Shown piece after piece: positions 28,242 through 37,095 of a DNA stretch of 64,000 nucleotides. The translations under genes and the position numbers were made by a program. Numbering within the stretch: position 1 is the first letter of the stretch; each line of letters opens with the position of its first letter. Where the stretch lies: positions 992,001 through 1,056,000 of the forward strand of contig NZ_JAHCQH010000015.1 of NCBI RefSeq assembly GCF_018449475.1, in the 5' to 3' direction. The notes beneath the pieces are model-generated. The model did no database searches, was not told where the DNA came from, and worked only from the letters and a program-made list of their open reading frames with translations. Source of the DNA: Ancylobacter radicis (lineage in GTDB: Bacteria > Pseudomonadota > Alphaproteobacteria > Rhizobiales > Xanthobacteraceae).

Positions 28242-30530
28242 CTAGCCAGCGGCCGGGCCGATCAGGTCGGTGACCGCCTGAATCAGCGTCTCGTCGTGGA
28301 AGCTGCCCTTGGTCAGATAGTAATCCGCTCCGGCATCGAGGCCACGCCTGCGATCCTCCTCGCGGTCCTTGTAGGAGACGATCATCACCGGCAGGGCGCG
28401 CAGGCGCGCGTCGCGGCGCATCAGCGTCACCAGCTCGATGCCGTCCATGCGGGGCATGTCGACATCGGTCACCATAAGGTCATAGGCCTCCGAGCGCACG
28501 GCATTCCAGCCATCCATGCCGTCCACCGCCACCCCGACCTCGTAGCCGTGATGTTCCAGCAGCTTGCGCTCCAGCTCCCGCACGGTCAGCGAGTCATCGA
28601 CCACCAGAACGCGCTTGCGCCGGTTCGCCGGGGCGCTGGCGCGCGGCCCCTGAGGCCCGCGCAGGGCGCCGGCCGAGGCCAGCTTGTCGGCCGAGCGCAG
28701 CAGGTCGTCCATGTCGACGATCAGCACCGGGGCGCCGTCCTCCATCAGCGCGGCGGCGCTGATGTCCTTGATCTTGCCGAGCCGCGGGTCGAGCGGGCGC
28801 ACCACCAGCTCGCGCTCGCCGAGGAAATCGTCGACCACCAGCCCATAGCTGCCGGTGCCGGCGCCGATCACCACCAGGCACAGCTCGTCGCCCTGCGCCC
28901 GCGCCTCGCCCTGGCCGAGAAGTTCATGGGCGGTCACGAGACCGAGGCGCTGATCGCCGAACCCGACATGCGGGCGCCCCTCCAGCGTCTCCACCTGGGC
29001 GCGCGGCAGCTTGAGGGTCCGGGCGATGCCGGCGAGCGGCAGCGCATAGGGCTCGCCGCCGATCTCCACCAGCAGGGTGCGGATCACCGACAGGGTCAGC
29101 GGCAGTTCCAGCAGGAAACTGGTGCCCTCACCGGGCCGGGCGGCGACGCGCACCGTGCCGCGCACCTGGCGCACCATGCTCTGCACCGCGTCGAGGCCGA
29201 CGCCGCGTCCCGAAACGTCGCTCACCGTCTCCTTCATCGAGAAGCCCGGCAGGAACAGGAATTCCAGCAGTTCCGCCTCGCTCAGCGCGGCGGCGCCCGC
29301 TTCGTCGATCAGCCGGCGGGCGACGACGGCGCGGCGCAATTCGGGCAGGTCGATGCCGCCGCCATCATCGGCGACGATGATCTGCAGCAGCCCGGCATGG
29401 TGGCGGGCCTCCAGCCGGATCACGCCTTCTTCCGGCTTGCCGGCGGCGCGGCGGCGCTCGGGCGTCTCCAGCCCGTGGTCGATGGCGTTGCGCAGCAAAT
29501 GGCCGAGCGGCGCGTCGAGCTGGTCGAGAATGTCGCGGTCGATGCCGGTCGAGCCGCCGACGATGTCCAGCCGCGCGCTCTTGCCGAGCGCATGGGCGAG
29601 ATCGCGCACGCGGCGGGCATAGGCGCGCACCCCGTCCTCGAAGGGGCGCATCCGGCTCGCCAGCGTCTCGCCATAGAGCCGGTTGGCGAGGTCGGTACTG
29701 CGGCGGTCGAGCGCGTCGAGTTCGGCCAGACGTTCCTCAAGCTGATGGCGGCCCTGTTCCAGCGTGCCGCGCGCCAAGGCCAGCGCCTGCGCGGTCGGGC
29801 CGTCTTCGGTGCCCGGCGGCAGGCTGGCGCGCACCGCGTCGAGCGCCTTGGCGAGGGCGCCGTGCTGGCGGCGCAGCCGCGTCAGGCTGTCGGCGAAGGG
29901 GCGCAGCCGGCGGGCCTCGATCAGCGATTCGCCGGCAAGGCCGAGCAGCCGGGTCATGCTCTGCGCGGTGATGCGGATCATCCGCTCGCCGCCGCCCGTC
30001 TCGCCGGCCGGCAGATCGCGGCCGAACGCCTCGCTGGCCTGGGACGCGGACACGGCGGAGGCGACGGTGGAAACCGGGGCCGAGGGCGGCGCGCCCGCCT
30101 CGGCCAACTCCGCCGTCTCGCCCGCCGTCCCGCCTGCCTCGGCGGCGGCGAGGGCGGCGAGAAAACCGTCGATCTGCGCCGTGACGGCCGCGCCGTCGGC
30201 CTCCGTCGCCGGGTCGGCGATCAGCGCCAGCAGGTCCACCCCGCCCAGCAGCGCGTCGATATGGCCGCGCGTGAGACGCAGCGTGCCATGCTGCGCGGCG
30301 ACGAGGATTTCCTCCATCGCATGGGCGACGCGCACCGCCGGCATCAGCTCGATGATGCGGGCCGAGCCTTTCAGCGAATGCGCCGCGCGCATCGCCGCTT
30401 CCAGATGGGTGGCGGAGGTCGGGTCGCGTTCCAGCGCCAGCAGCCCGCCGGTGAGCGCCTGCGACTGCGTCTCCAGCTCGGCCCGGAACAGGTCGAGCAT
30501 GGAAAACTGGCTGAGATCGGGCGTGCTCAT
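28242..30530 (-). CDS. wspE: Hybrid CheA-type histidine kinase WspE
   Basis: 762-residue kinase with HPt domain (phosphorylated His51 in AAHSLKGSARI), dimerisation helices, HATPase domain (NAIDHGLETPERR and DDGGGIDL), CheW-like coupling domain, and a C-terminal receiver with Asp689 (VTDVDMPRMDG). This CheA-REC layout is that of WspE. The longer frame reaching 31034 merely overlaps wspD; the ATG at 30530 forms an ATGA overlap with the wspD stop. It should phosphorylate both WspR and WspF. Confidence 0.93.
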   Translation of the reverse strand: MSTPDLSQFSMLDLFRAELETQSQALTGGLLALERDPTSATHLEAAMRAAHSLKGSARIIELMPAVRVAHAMEEILVAAQHGTLRLTRGHIDALLGGVDLLALIADPATEADGAAVTAQIDGFLAALAAAEAGGTAGETAELAEAGAPPSAPVSTVASAVSASQASEAFGRDLPAGETGGGERMIRITAQSMTRLLGLAGESLIEARRLRPFADSLTRLRRQHGALAKALDAVRASLPPGTEDGPTAQALALARGTLEQGRHQLEERLAELDALDRRSTDLANRLYGETLASRMRPFEDGVRAYARRVRDLAHALGKSARLDIVGGSTGIDRDILDQLDAPLGHLLRNAIDHGLETPERRRAAGKPEEGVIRLEARHHAGLLQIIVADDGGGIDLPELRRAVVARRLIDEAGAAALSEAELLEFLFLPGFSMKETVSDVSGRGVGLDAVQSMVRQVRGTVRVAARPGEGTSFLLELPLTLSVIRTLLVEIGGEPYALPLAGIARTLKLPRAQVETLEGRPHVGFGDQRLGLVTAHELLGQGEARAQGDELCLVVIGAGTGSYGLVVDDFLGERELVVRPLDPRLGKIKDISAAALMEDGAPVLIVDMDDLLRSADKLASAGALRGPQGPRASAPANRRKRVLVVDDSLTVRELERKLLEHHGYEVGVAVDGMDGWNAVRSEAYDLMVTDVDMPRMDGIELVTLMRRDARLRALPVMIVSYKDREEDRRRGLDAGADYYLTKGSFHDETLIQAVTDLIGPAAG

Positions 30531-31141
30531 GCCAGACTCCGATCGACCGCGTCGAGCAGCCCGGCCCCGTCCAGCCGGCCGACCGCGCGGCCATCCCAGT
30601 CGAGCACGGCCGAGGCGAAGCGGGCGGCGTTCTTGTCGACGGTCACCGGCAGGGCGCGCAGCGCCTCCGGTCCATGGCGGTGCAGCCCGTGTACCTCGTC
30701 GGCATGGAACGCCACGCGCCGGTCCGCCCGGCCGATGACGACGAGACGGGCAAAGGCGGTGCCCTGGCTCGCGGCCGGCTCCTGCCCCTCGATGCCCAGC
30801 AATTCGGCGAGCGCGATCTTCACCAGCAGCTCGCCGCGCACATTGACGATGCCGCGCACCAGCCGGTCGCGCCGGTGCGGCAGGCTGTGGCTGCGCCGGG
30901 GCTCGGTGATCTCGGTCACGAGATCGGCCGGCAAAGCGAGCCATTCCCCGCCGAGGCGGAAGATCAGCACCGTGTCGGCCGGCGCATCGGCCTCGCCGGC
31001 CTGCACGCGGGCGCCGGCGAAATGGCGGGCCCATTCGGCGCGGTAGCCCGGCGGCAGCGGCCGGTCGAGCAGCCGCCCGGCGCGCGCCGAATCAGCCGTC
31101 CGGGCGCTCTCGGGACTGTTGTCGGGCGTGCGCGATGTCAT
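30527..31141 (-). CDS. wspD: CheW-like coupling protein WspD
   Basis: 204-residue CheW-domain protein linking receptor and kinase. The N-terminal 50 residues are polar and Ala/Pro/Ser-rich, and the CheW domain begins near 57 with VLIFRLGGEWLALPA and contains the RGIVNVRGELL core. It overlaps wspC and wspE by 4 nt each. Its length resembles the longer of the two CheW-like proteins of the Wsp system. Confidence 0.9.
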   Translation of the reverse strand: MTSRTPDNSPESARTADSARAGRLLDRPLPPGYRAEWARHFAGARVQAGEADAPADTVLIFRLGGEWLALPADLVTEITEPRRSHSLPHRRDRLVRGIVNVRGELLVKIALAELLGIEGQEPAASQGTAFARLVVIGRADRRVAFHADEVHGLHRHGPEALRALPVTVDKNAARFASAVLDWDGRAVGRLDGAGLLDAVDRSLA

Positions 31142-32565
31142 CGCCCGTCACCGCGCTGTTCGAGCCGGGTGAGCCGTTCGCTCAGGATCCGCGCCCCGGC
31201 CGCGTCGCCCCGGCGGCGCAGCAGCAGAGCGAGATGGGCCAGCGCCTCCCGGTGGTTCGGGGCGAGATAGAGCGCCTTGCGATAGTAGCCGGCCGCCTCG
31301 GGGCTATCGCCGGCATCATGGGCGAGGCCGAGCAGATAGAACACCGGCGCCGAGGGGCCGAAGGTCTCGACATGCCGGCCCGCCGCCTGCTTCGCCTCGT
31401 CGAGCCGGCCCGCATCGGCGGCGCGCTGGATCGCGGCCAGACTTTCAGCGGCGCGGCTTTCGGCGGCCAGAGTTTCGGGGGCCATAGTTTCCGCGTCGAG
31501 ATTGCCGGCGGTCGGCTCCGGGGCGCCGCCGGGCCGCGTCCCGCGCGGCGGCGGCACGGCGGCGGAGGGGGTCGCCGCGGGCGTGCGGGAACGGCTGCGC
31601 GCCTCATGGGGCGGGCGCAGCAGGCTGGGGCGCCGCGTCGCCGAGACGCCCGACGCGGGAGTGGCCAACCCTGCCAATTGAAGACCCGTCGAGGCGGGCC
31701 GGGTGGCGGCGGTCTCCGGCGCGCGGGTGAAGGCGAAGGCCATCGGGGTGCGCAGCGAGGCATAGCCATGCAGCAGCGGCAGGCCGGATTCCGCCGGCCC
31801 GACCAGCAGCAGCCCCTCCTTCGCCAGCAGCCCGTCGAGCCGCTCCAGCGCCTGCTTCTGCCTCTCGCGGTCGAAATAGATCAGCAGGTTGCGGCAGAAG
31901 ATGATGTCGAAGGGCGGCTCCCCGGCCAGCGCCGCCGAATCGAACATATTGGCCGCGCGCAGCCGCACCTGCGCCCGGATCGCCGCGTGCGGGCGATAGC
32001 CGCCCTCGACCGCCTCGAAATGCCGATCGCGAAAGCCGAGGTCGCCGCCGCGAAACGAGTTGCGCCCATAGATCGCCCGTTCCGCCTCGGCGATGTTGCG
32101 GGTGGAAACGTCGATCGCGTCGATGCTGAACTCATCCGCTTGGAAGCCCGCATCAAACAGCGCCATGGCCATCGAATAGGGTTCCTCGCCGGTCGAGCAG
32201 GGCAGGCTCAGAAGCCGCAGCCGGGCCGGCTTCAGCGCGGGCGTGGACCGCGAGAGGGTCTGGCGCGTCAGGCTCTGGCGGGCGAGGGCGTGGCGGATCA
32301 TCGCGTCGAAGGCGCGCGGGTCGCGGAAGAACCAGGTCTCCGGCACGACGATGGCGTTGACCAGTTCCTGAAGCTCGCCGCCCTCGCCAAGGCAGTGCCG
32401 GTACGCGGCTTCGTCGGCGATGGCGCGCGCGGCCATGCGCTGGCGCACCGCATAGGCGAGCGCATTGGGGCCGAGCGTCTCGCAGTCGAGCCCGATTTTC
32501 TCGTGCAGCAGCTTGCCGATCTCGGCGAGACTCATCTCGGCAAAACTCATGGGGGCAGAACTCAT
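31138..32565 (-). CDS. wspC: CheR-type receptor methyltransferase with TPR tail, WspC
   Basis: 475-residue protein. The N-terminal CheR domain has FFRDPRAFDAM near 67, the SAM-site segment LLSLPCSTGEEPYSMAMAL near 103, and FCRNLLIYFD near 190. A low-complexity linker rich in Arg, Pro and Ala follows, then a C-terminal tetratricopeptide region (FYLLGLAHDAGDSPEAAGYY). CheR fused to TPR is the WspC signature. The ATG at 32565 overlaps the wspB stop by 4 nt. The extension to 32637 is rejected. Confidence 0.92.
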   Translation of the reverse strand: MSSAPMSFAEMSLAEIGKLLHEKIGLDCETLGPNALAYAVRQRMAARAIADEAAYRHCLGEGGELQELVNAIVVPETWFFRDPRAFDAMIRHALARQSLTRQTLSRSTPALKPARLRLLSLPCSTGEEPYSMAMALFDAGFQADEFSIDAIDVSTRNIAEAERAIYGRNSFRGGDLGFRDRHFEAVEGGYRPHAAIRAQVRLRAANMFDSAALAGEPPFDIIFCRNLLIYFDRERQKQALERLDGLLAKEGLLLVGPAESGLPLLHGYASLRTPMAFAFTRAPETAATRPASTGLQLAGLATPASGVSATRRPSLLRPPHEARSRSRTPAATPSAAVPPPRGTRPGGAPEPTAGNLDAETMAPETLAAESRAAESLAAIQRAADAGRLDEAKQAAGRHVETFGPSAPVFYLLGLAHDAGDSPEAAGYYRKALYLAPNHREALAHLALLLRRRGDAAGARILSERLTRLEQRGDGR

Positions 32566-33023
32566 GCGGCCGCTCCCGGCAGGCGGAACAGGAGGGCGCG
32601 CAGCTCGTCGCTCAGCAGGGCCGGGGCCCGTATCCACTGGATGAAGCCGTCCGCGTCGGCGGCGACCGGGCCGAGATAGTCCGGCAGTCCCGCCTCGACG
32701 CCGGTGGCGACGAAATCACCGGGCTCGCGCTTGAGGGTCTCGATCACCTGCTCGGCGCACAGCGCCAGCCGGTGCTCCCCCTCCGCGCCGGGATAGCGCA
32801 CGAGGATGATGCGCGAACTCATCACCTCGGCGACCGGGCGGCCGGTGGCGAGCAGGCCGAGGTCGATCAGTGGCACCGGCTCGCCGTGATAGCTGATCAC
32901 GCCGACGATTCCGGCCGGGGCGCCCGGCAGTTCCTTGGCCTCGACCAGCGGCAGCACCTGTTCGATCTGCGCCGCGTCGAGCACGTAGCGGTCCTTGCCG
33001 ATGCGAAACATCAGGAACAGCAT
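32562..33023 (-). CDS. wspB: CheW-like coupling protein WspB
   Basis: 153-residue single CheW domain (MLFLMFRIGKDRYVLDAAQI at the start, then GVISYHGEPVPLIDLG). It is the first of the two coupling proteins, directly after the receptor gene (14-nt gap) and overlapping wspC by 4 nt. Confidence 0.9.
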   Translation of the reverse strand: MLFLMFRIGKDRYVLDAAQIEQVLPLVEAKELPGAPAGIVGVISYHGEPVPLIDLGLLATGRPVAEVMSSRIILVRYPGAEGEHRLALCAEQVIETLKREPGDFVATGVEAGLPDYLGPVAADADGFIQWIRAPALLSDELRALLFRLPGAAA

Positions 33024-33037
33024 GATCGCCCCCGCGC

Positions 33038-34651
33038 TCAGGCCCGGAGCCTGAACCGGGAGATCGCGCTGCGCAAGCCGCCGGAGACCTGGTTCAGATC
33101 GTCGATCGCGATGTTCGACTGGTGCAGCGATTCCACGGTCTGCTGCGCCGCCTCGCTGAGCTGGGACAGTGCGTCGCTGATCTGCTCGGCGCCGGTGGCC
33201 TGCGCCTGCATGCCTTCATTGGCCACCTCGAAGCGCGGCACCAGGCTCTGCACCTGATGGATGATCTGCGAGAGCTGGCCGCCGACCTCCTGCACCTCGG
33301 TCATGCCGCGGCGCACTTCCTCGGAGAACTTGTCCATGCCCATCACCCCGGCCGCGACCGCCGACTGGATGTCGCGCACCATCTGCTCGATGTCATAGGT
33401 CGAGGCAGCCGTCTGGTCGGCGAGGCGGCGGATCTCGGTCGCCACCACGGCGAAGCCGCGCCCATATTGCCCGGCCTTCTCCGCCTCGATGGCCGCGTTG
33501 AGCGAGAGCAGGTTGGTCTGGTCCGCCACCTTGGTGATGGTGGTGACCATCTGGTTGATGTTGCCGGCCTTCTCGCTGAGCACGGCGAGCTTGCCGTTGA
33601 TCGCGCCGGCCGCTTCCATCACATGGCGCATCGTCGCTTCCATGCGGGCGAGCCCGGCCTGCCCGCCGCCGGCCAGCGTCGCCGTCTCCTCCGCCACATG
33701 CGACACCTCGGTCATGGTGCGCACCAGCTCGTTGGAGGTGGCGGAGATTTCCTTGGCGGTGGCGCCGATCTCGGTGGTGGTGGCGGCGATCTCGCTGGCG
33801 GTCGCCTGCTGCTCCTTGGAGGTGGCGGCGATCTCGGTCAGCGAGGTGTTCACCTGGATCGAGGATTTCTGCACCTGGCCGATCAGCGTCGTCAGTTCGT
33901 CCGCCATGGTGTTGACGCCGTCGGCCAGCGTCGCGAATTCATCGCGCCGGGCCAGCGCCAGCCGCTCGCTGAAATCGCCGCCGCGCATCACCGTGACCAT
34001 GCCGACCAGCCGCTCCAGCGGCACCGTCACCGCCCGGAACAGCAGAAAGCCGCTCAGCACGGACAGCGCGGCGGCGATGGCGAAGCCGATATAGAGCCCG
34101 GACTCGGCATTGCGCACGAGCCCCACAATATGCTCGGTCGAGGCCTCCTCGGCCGCCTGATTGAGCGCCACGGCCTCGTCGAGCACCTGGTCGATGGTGG
34201 CCAGTCGGGGCATCAGATCGGTGTGGATCGCCGCGCGCAGCGCCTCGGGCGGCAGCGACAGGGCGGCCTCCTCGGCCGGCCAGAACGCGCCCGCCGCCGC
34301 GCGCAGGGCCTCGAAATTGCGCCGGTCTTCCGGGGAATCGAGCGTGGCCTCATAGGCGACCATGCCCTGCGTGATCGCGGTCCGGTTGGCCTTGAGCCGC
34401 TCAAGGGTCGCCGCGCGCAGGGTCGTGTCGCTCTCGACCGCGAAGGAGGTCAGCATTCCCTGCGCCCGCGCCCACGCCTCCCGCATCTTCAGGCTGGCGA
34501 CGAGGGCCGGCACGGTGCTGGTCTCGATCGTCAGCGCCTCCTGCTCGGCCTGGCGGAACCAGCGATAGCTGGCGGCGCTCACGGCGGTCAGCACCAGCAG
34601 AACCGCGAGGAAGCTTCCCAGGATGCGTTGGCGGATCGTCAGGCTTGTCAT
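33038..34651 (-). CDS. wspA: Methyl-accepting chemotaxis protein WspA
   Basis: 537-residue transmembrane receptor. Membrane helix 1 is near 11-30, a roughly 150-residue helical periplasmic domain follows, then helix 2 near 180-205, a HAMP domain, and a long cytoplasmic coiled coil. The coiled coil carries the signalling tip (TNLLSLNAAIEAEKAG, then VATEIRRLADQTA). Length and layout match WspA, which responds to surface contact in Pseudomonas. The ATG at 34651 has GGAAG upstream. It is the first gene of the operon; 34652-34836 upstream holds no gene and presumably the promoter. Confidence 0.9.
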   Translation of the reverse strand: MTSLTIRQRILGSFLAVLLVLTAVSAASYRWFRQAEQEALTIETSTVPALVASLKMREAWARAQGMLTSFAVESDTTLRAATLERLKANRTAITQGMVAYEATLDSPEDRRNFEALRAAAGAFWPAEEAALSLPPEALRAAIHTDLMPRLATIDQVLDEAVALNQAAEEASTEHIVGLVRNAESGLYIGFAIAAALSVLSGFLLFRAVTVPLERLVGMVTVMRGGDFSERLALARRDEFATLADGVNTMADELTTLIGQVQKSSIQVNTSLTEIAATSKEQQATASEIAATTTEIGATAKEISATSNELVRTMTEVSHVAEETATLAGGGQAGLARMEATMRHVMEAAGAINGKLAVLSEKAGNINQMVTTITKVADQTNLLSLNAAIEAEKAGQYGRGFAVVATEIRRLADQTAASTYDIEQMVRDIQSAVAAGVMGMDKFSEEVRRGMTEVQEVGGQLSQIIHQVQSLVPRFEVANEGMQAQATGAEQISDALSQLSEAAQQTVESLHQSNIAIDDLNQVSGGLRSAISRFRLRA

Positions 34652-34836
34652 GGATCGGCTTCCGTGGGGGCGGGGTGGCATGGAGGAGCGCAGGCGATAG
34701 GGGCCGTGTGGTTCGGCGGACAATGCCGCGCCCCAGCCTAGCACGGCAGATGTTTCCACTCTGTTGCTGCGGATCTAGAGCTTGTTCTGACGCATTTTCT
34801 TCACGCGAACCGCAATCCACGTCGCTCGAAGATGCG

Positions 34837-35835
34837 CTAGGCCGCCGGGCCGGGATGATGGTGGCTCGCCATACGTCCGGGCGCCTGCGGCCCCCGCGCG
34901 CCGGTGGTCAGCCATTCCAGCGGCAGCCGCCACAGCGCGGCGCGGAAACGCTCGTGAAAGAAGGCGAAATGGCCGATCGCGTCGACCCCGGCATCGCCCG
35001 GCGCGATCCGCAGATGGGTGCGCGCGGCGCCGGTGAAATGCGCCAGCGTGCGCTCCAGCGCCGGCACCGTGCCGAACGGGTCGTCGTCGAGCCCGATGGC
35101 GAGGATCGGCGCGCTCACCTGCGCGAAACGGGCGGCGAGCGTGTCCGCCGTGCCGGGGGCGTGCCGGCGCACGCTGGAGGGGTAATGCGGCCCCATACCG
35201 GCCCAGTCGAGCGCCACGCCTTTCGGCGTGTCCTCCATCCAGCCGAGCCGCCGGCCGGGGAAATGGCCGAACAGCGCGGTCAGCGCCGGCATGGTCACAT
35301 GCCATTTGAGCCGCATCGCCGCGCGCGCCGCCGGGGCGTAATCGCGCCAATGGGCGTATTGCGCGCCGACCGTGACCGCCCGCCGGATCACCGCGTTGGA
35401 GGGGGCCAGGCCGAGCGCGACGCCGCCGAAGGAATGGGCGACGACATCCACCGCATCGCCGGGACAGCAGGCCTGCGCGAAGCGGAGCGCGCCCTCGACA
35501 TCCTTCTCGCCCCAGTCGGTCCAGTCGGCGGCAAAGCCGCGCAGCCGGGCGGGGCGGCTCTCGCCGATGCCGCGATAGTCGAAGCTCAGCACGTTGAAGC
35601 CGTGGTCGTGCAGCCAGCCGGCGAAGCGGGCGTAATAGCGGGCCCGTACCGAGGTGGCGCAGGCGATCACCACCACCGCGCCCTGCGGCGCCGGTCCCTG
35701 ATGGCGCCACAGATAGCCGCCGAGCGGCAACCCGTCGGCGGCGGCAAAGCGCACCGGCACCCCCGCCCCGGCGGGCGGCGTCGTGACGGGGAGAGGGGCG
35801 GGAATGGATACGGGCGGTGGGGACACGGGCGGCAC
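34837..35835 (-). CDS. Alpha/beta hydrolase
   Basis: 332-residue serine hydrolase of the alpha/beta fold. The nucleophile elbow reads AHSFGG (Ser near 138), with the usual SFDYRGIGES strand near 83 and a late GHFAFFHERF likely holding the catalytic His. The first 25 residues are proline-rich and of uncertain use. It lies 52 nt downstream of the TehA-like gene on the same strand, so it may be the tail of the cyd transcript. Substrate unknown. Confidence 0.82.
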   Translation of the reverse strand: MPPVSPPPVSIPAPLPVTTPPAGAGVPVRFAAADGLPLGGYLWRHQGPAPQGAVVVIACATSVRARYYARFAGWLHDHGFNVLSFDYRGIGESRPARLRGFAADWTDWGEKDVEGALRFAQACCPGDAVDVVAHSFGGVALGLAPSNAVIRRAVTVGAQYAHWRDYAPAARAAMRLKWHVTMPALTALFGHFPGRRLGWMEDTPKGVALDWAGMGPHYPSSVRRHAPGTADTLAARFAQVSAPILAIGLDDDPFGTVPALERTLAHFTGAARTHLRIAPGDAGVDAIGHFAFFHERFRAALWRLPLEWLTTGARGPQAPGRMASHHHPGPAA

Positions 35836-35887
35836 CTTTCCACCCGAGAATGTCGCCCGCGCGGGGCTCTGTCGACCCGCCGCCGCC

Positions 35888-36904
35888 TCAGGAGGCGCGG
35901 GAAGGGGCGGCGGCAGGGCTGGCGGCGGGGGCGGGCACCGGCACCGGCACCGGCACCGGGATGAGCCGCCCGGTCAGCAGCAGCCAGAGGGAATGGGCGG
36001 AGGTGATGGCCACCACCAGCGTCGCGATGGCGAGCAGGAACGGCGCCAGCAGCGCCAGCGCGCCGGTCTCGCCGCGCCCGATCAGTTGCAGCGTCGCCGT
36101 GGCCAGCGCGGTCAGGCCGAAGGTGAAGGCCCAATAGGCCGGCGAGAGCGACTGTTTGAGGATCCAGGGCAGCAGGCGCGCCAGCAGCAGGAGCTGCAAC
36201 AGCCCATAGCCGATCATGGCGCGGGCGAACACGTCGGGCGGGCCGTGGGTGACGGCGAGATAGGTCACCGCGCCGACCACCGGCGGGGCGAGCTGGATGC
36301 CGAGCGTCGGGCGCAGCGCCGGGGCGAGCGCGGCCCCGTGCTGGAAGCGGTAGAGCAGCACGGATTCCATGGCCAGCCAGGAAAACAGCCCGGCGCCGAA
36401 GGCGAGCTGGCCCCAATCGGTGTAGCCGAGCACGCCGCAGGCGGTGCCGGTGACATAGCAGCCGGCGACCGTCGGCAGATACAGCACCGGCGTGGCCAGC
36501 GCCGGGTCGCGCTCGCCATGCAGCAGCGCGCCGGAGCGCCAGACGCCGAAGCCGATGGTGAAGGCGGCGCCGGCGAGCAGGAGCAGGATCGCCACATCCC
36601 GCGAATAGGGCGCGGCGGCGATGCTGACCAGCAGCGTGGCGACACCGGCCAGCCCGACAAAGCCGGACTGGACGGGATGGTTCATCTCCTCCTGCGCCAC
36701 CGCGCGGGCGAGCAGCCATTTCAGCCCGTAGAGCGTGAGCACCACGGCCCAGACGAGGCTTCCCGCCAGCATGATCGCCTCGGCGATCAGGGCCGGCGTG
36801 CCCCATACCGCATGGGCCGCGCGCCAGCTTCCGCCGAGGCCGACGAGGCCCAGCACCATGCCGAAGAAGGAGACGGGTACGATCGGCAGTCTCGTCTTCG
36901 GCAC
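35888..36904 (-). CDS. TehA/SLAC1-type anion channel (TDT family)
   Basis: 338-residue membrane protein with about ten helices, of the tellurite-resistance/dicarboxylate transporter (TDT) family that includes TehA and plant SLAC1. The N-terminal PVSFFGMVLGLVGLGGSW is characteristic. The C-terminus ends in a Pro-Val repeat (IPVPVPVPVPAPA) encoded by a hexanucleotide GGCACC run around 35934-35958. It starts 27 nt after cydX and may be co-transcribed with the oxidase genes. Tellurite resistance is a family label, not a demonstrated role. Confidence 0.85.
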   Translation of the reverse strand: MPKTRLPIVPVSFFGMVLGLVGLGGSWRAAHAVWGTPALIAEAIMLAGSLVWAVVLTLYGLKWLLARAVAQEEMNHPVQSGFVGLAGVATLLVSIAAAPYSRDVAILLLLAGAAFTIGFGVWRSGALLHGERDPALATPVLYLPTVAGCYVTGTACGVLGYTDWGQLAFGAGLFSWLAMESVLLYRFQHGAALAPALRPTLGIQLAPPVVGAVTYLAVTHGPPDVFARAMIGYGLLQLLLLARLLPWILKQSLSPAYWAFTFGLTALATATLQLIGRGETGALALLAPFLLAIATLVVAITSAHSLWLLLTGRLIPVPVPVPVPAPAASPAAAPSRAS

Positions 36905-36931
36905 GGCGGTCCCCTCAGGAGGTGGTGCCTG

Positions 36932-37078
36932 TCAGTGCCGCGACCGCGCGGGCACCGGCACGGGCTGCGGCTTGGCCCTCGCATGGGCCATGTCGTCCAT
37001 CAGCTCGTACCACATGGCGTTGAGCACGGCGAAGGCGGCGGCCAAAGGCAGGCCGAGAAGCCAGGCAAAGTACCACAT
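36932..37078 (-). CDS. cydX: Cytochrome bd oxidase small subunit CydX
   Basis: A 48-residue single-helix protein 17 nt downstream of cydB. The sequence opens MWYFAWLLGLPLAAAFAVLNAM and continues WYELMDD, the CydX/YbgT pattern with the conserved N-terminal Trp-Tyr and the Glu after the helix. CydX stabilises the haem groups of the CydAB oxidase. The tail (about 15 residues, ending PQPVPVPARSRH) is longer than the E. coli core and resembles the Pro-Val tail of the next gene. Confidence 0.9.
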   Translation of the reverse strand: MWYFAWLLGLPLAAAFAVLNAMWYELMDDMAHARAKPQPVPVPARSRH

Positions 37079-37095
37079 GACGTGTCTTCCTTCTC

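Noticed and set aside
27249-31046. Open frame of 1265 codons on the plus strand
   Set aside because: Antisense to wspF, wspE and wspD; biased composition and no domain. The Wsp genes on the other strand have intact motifs.
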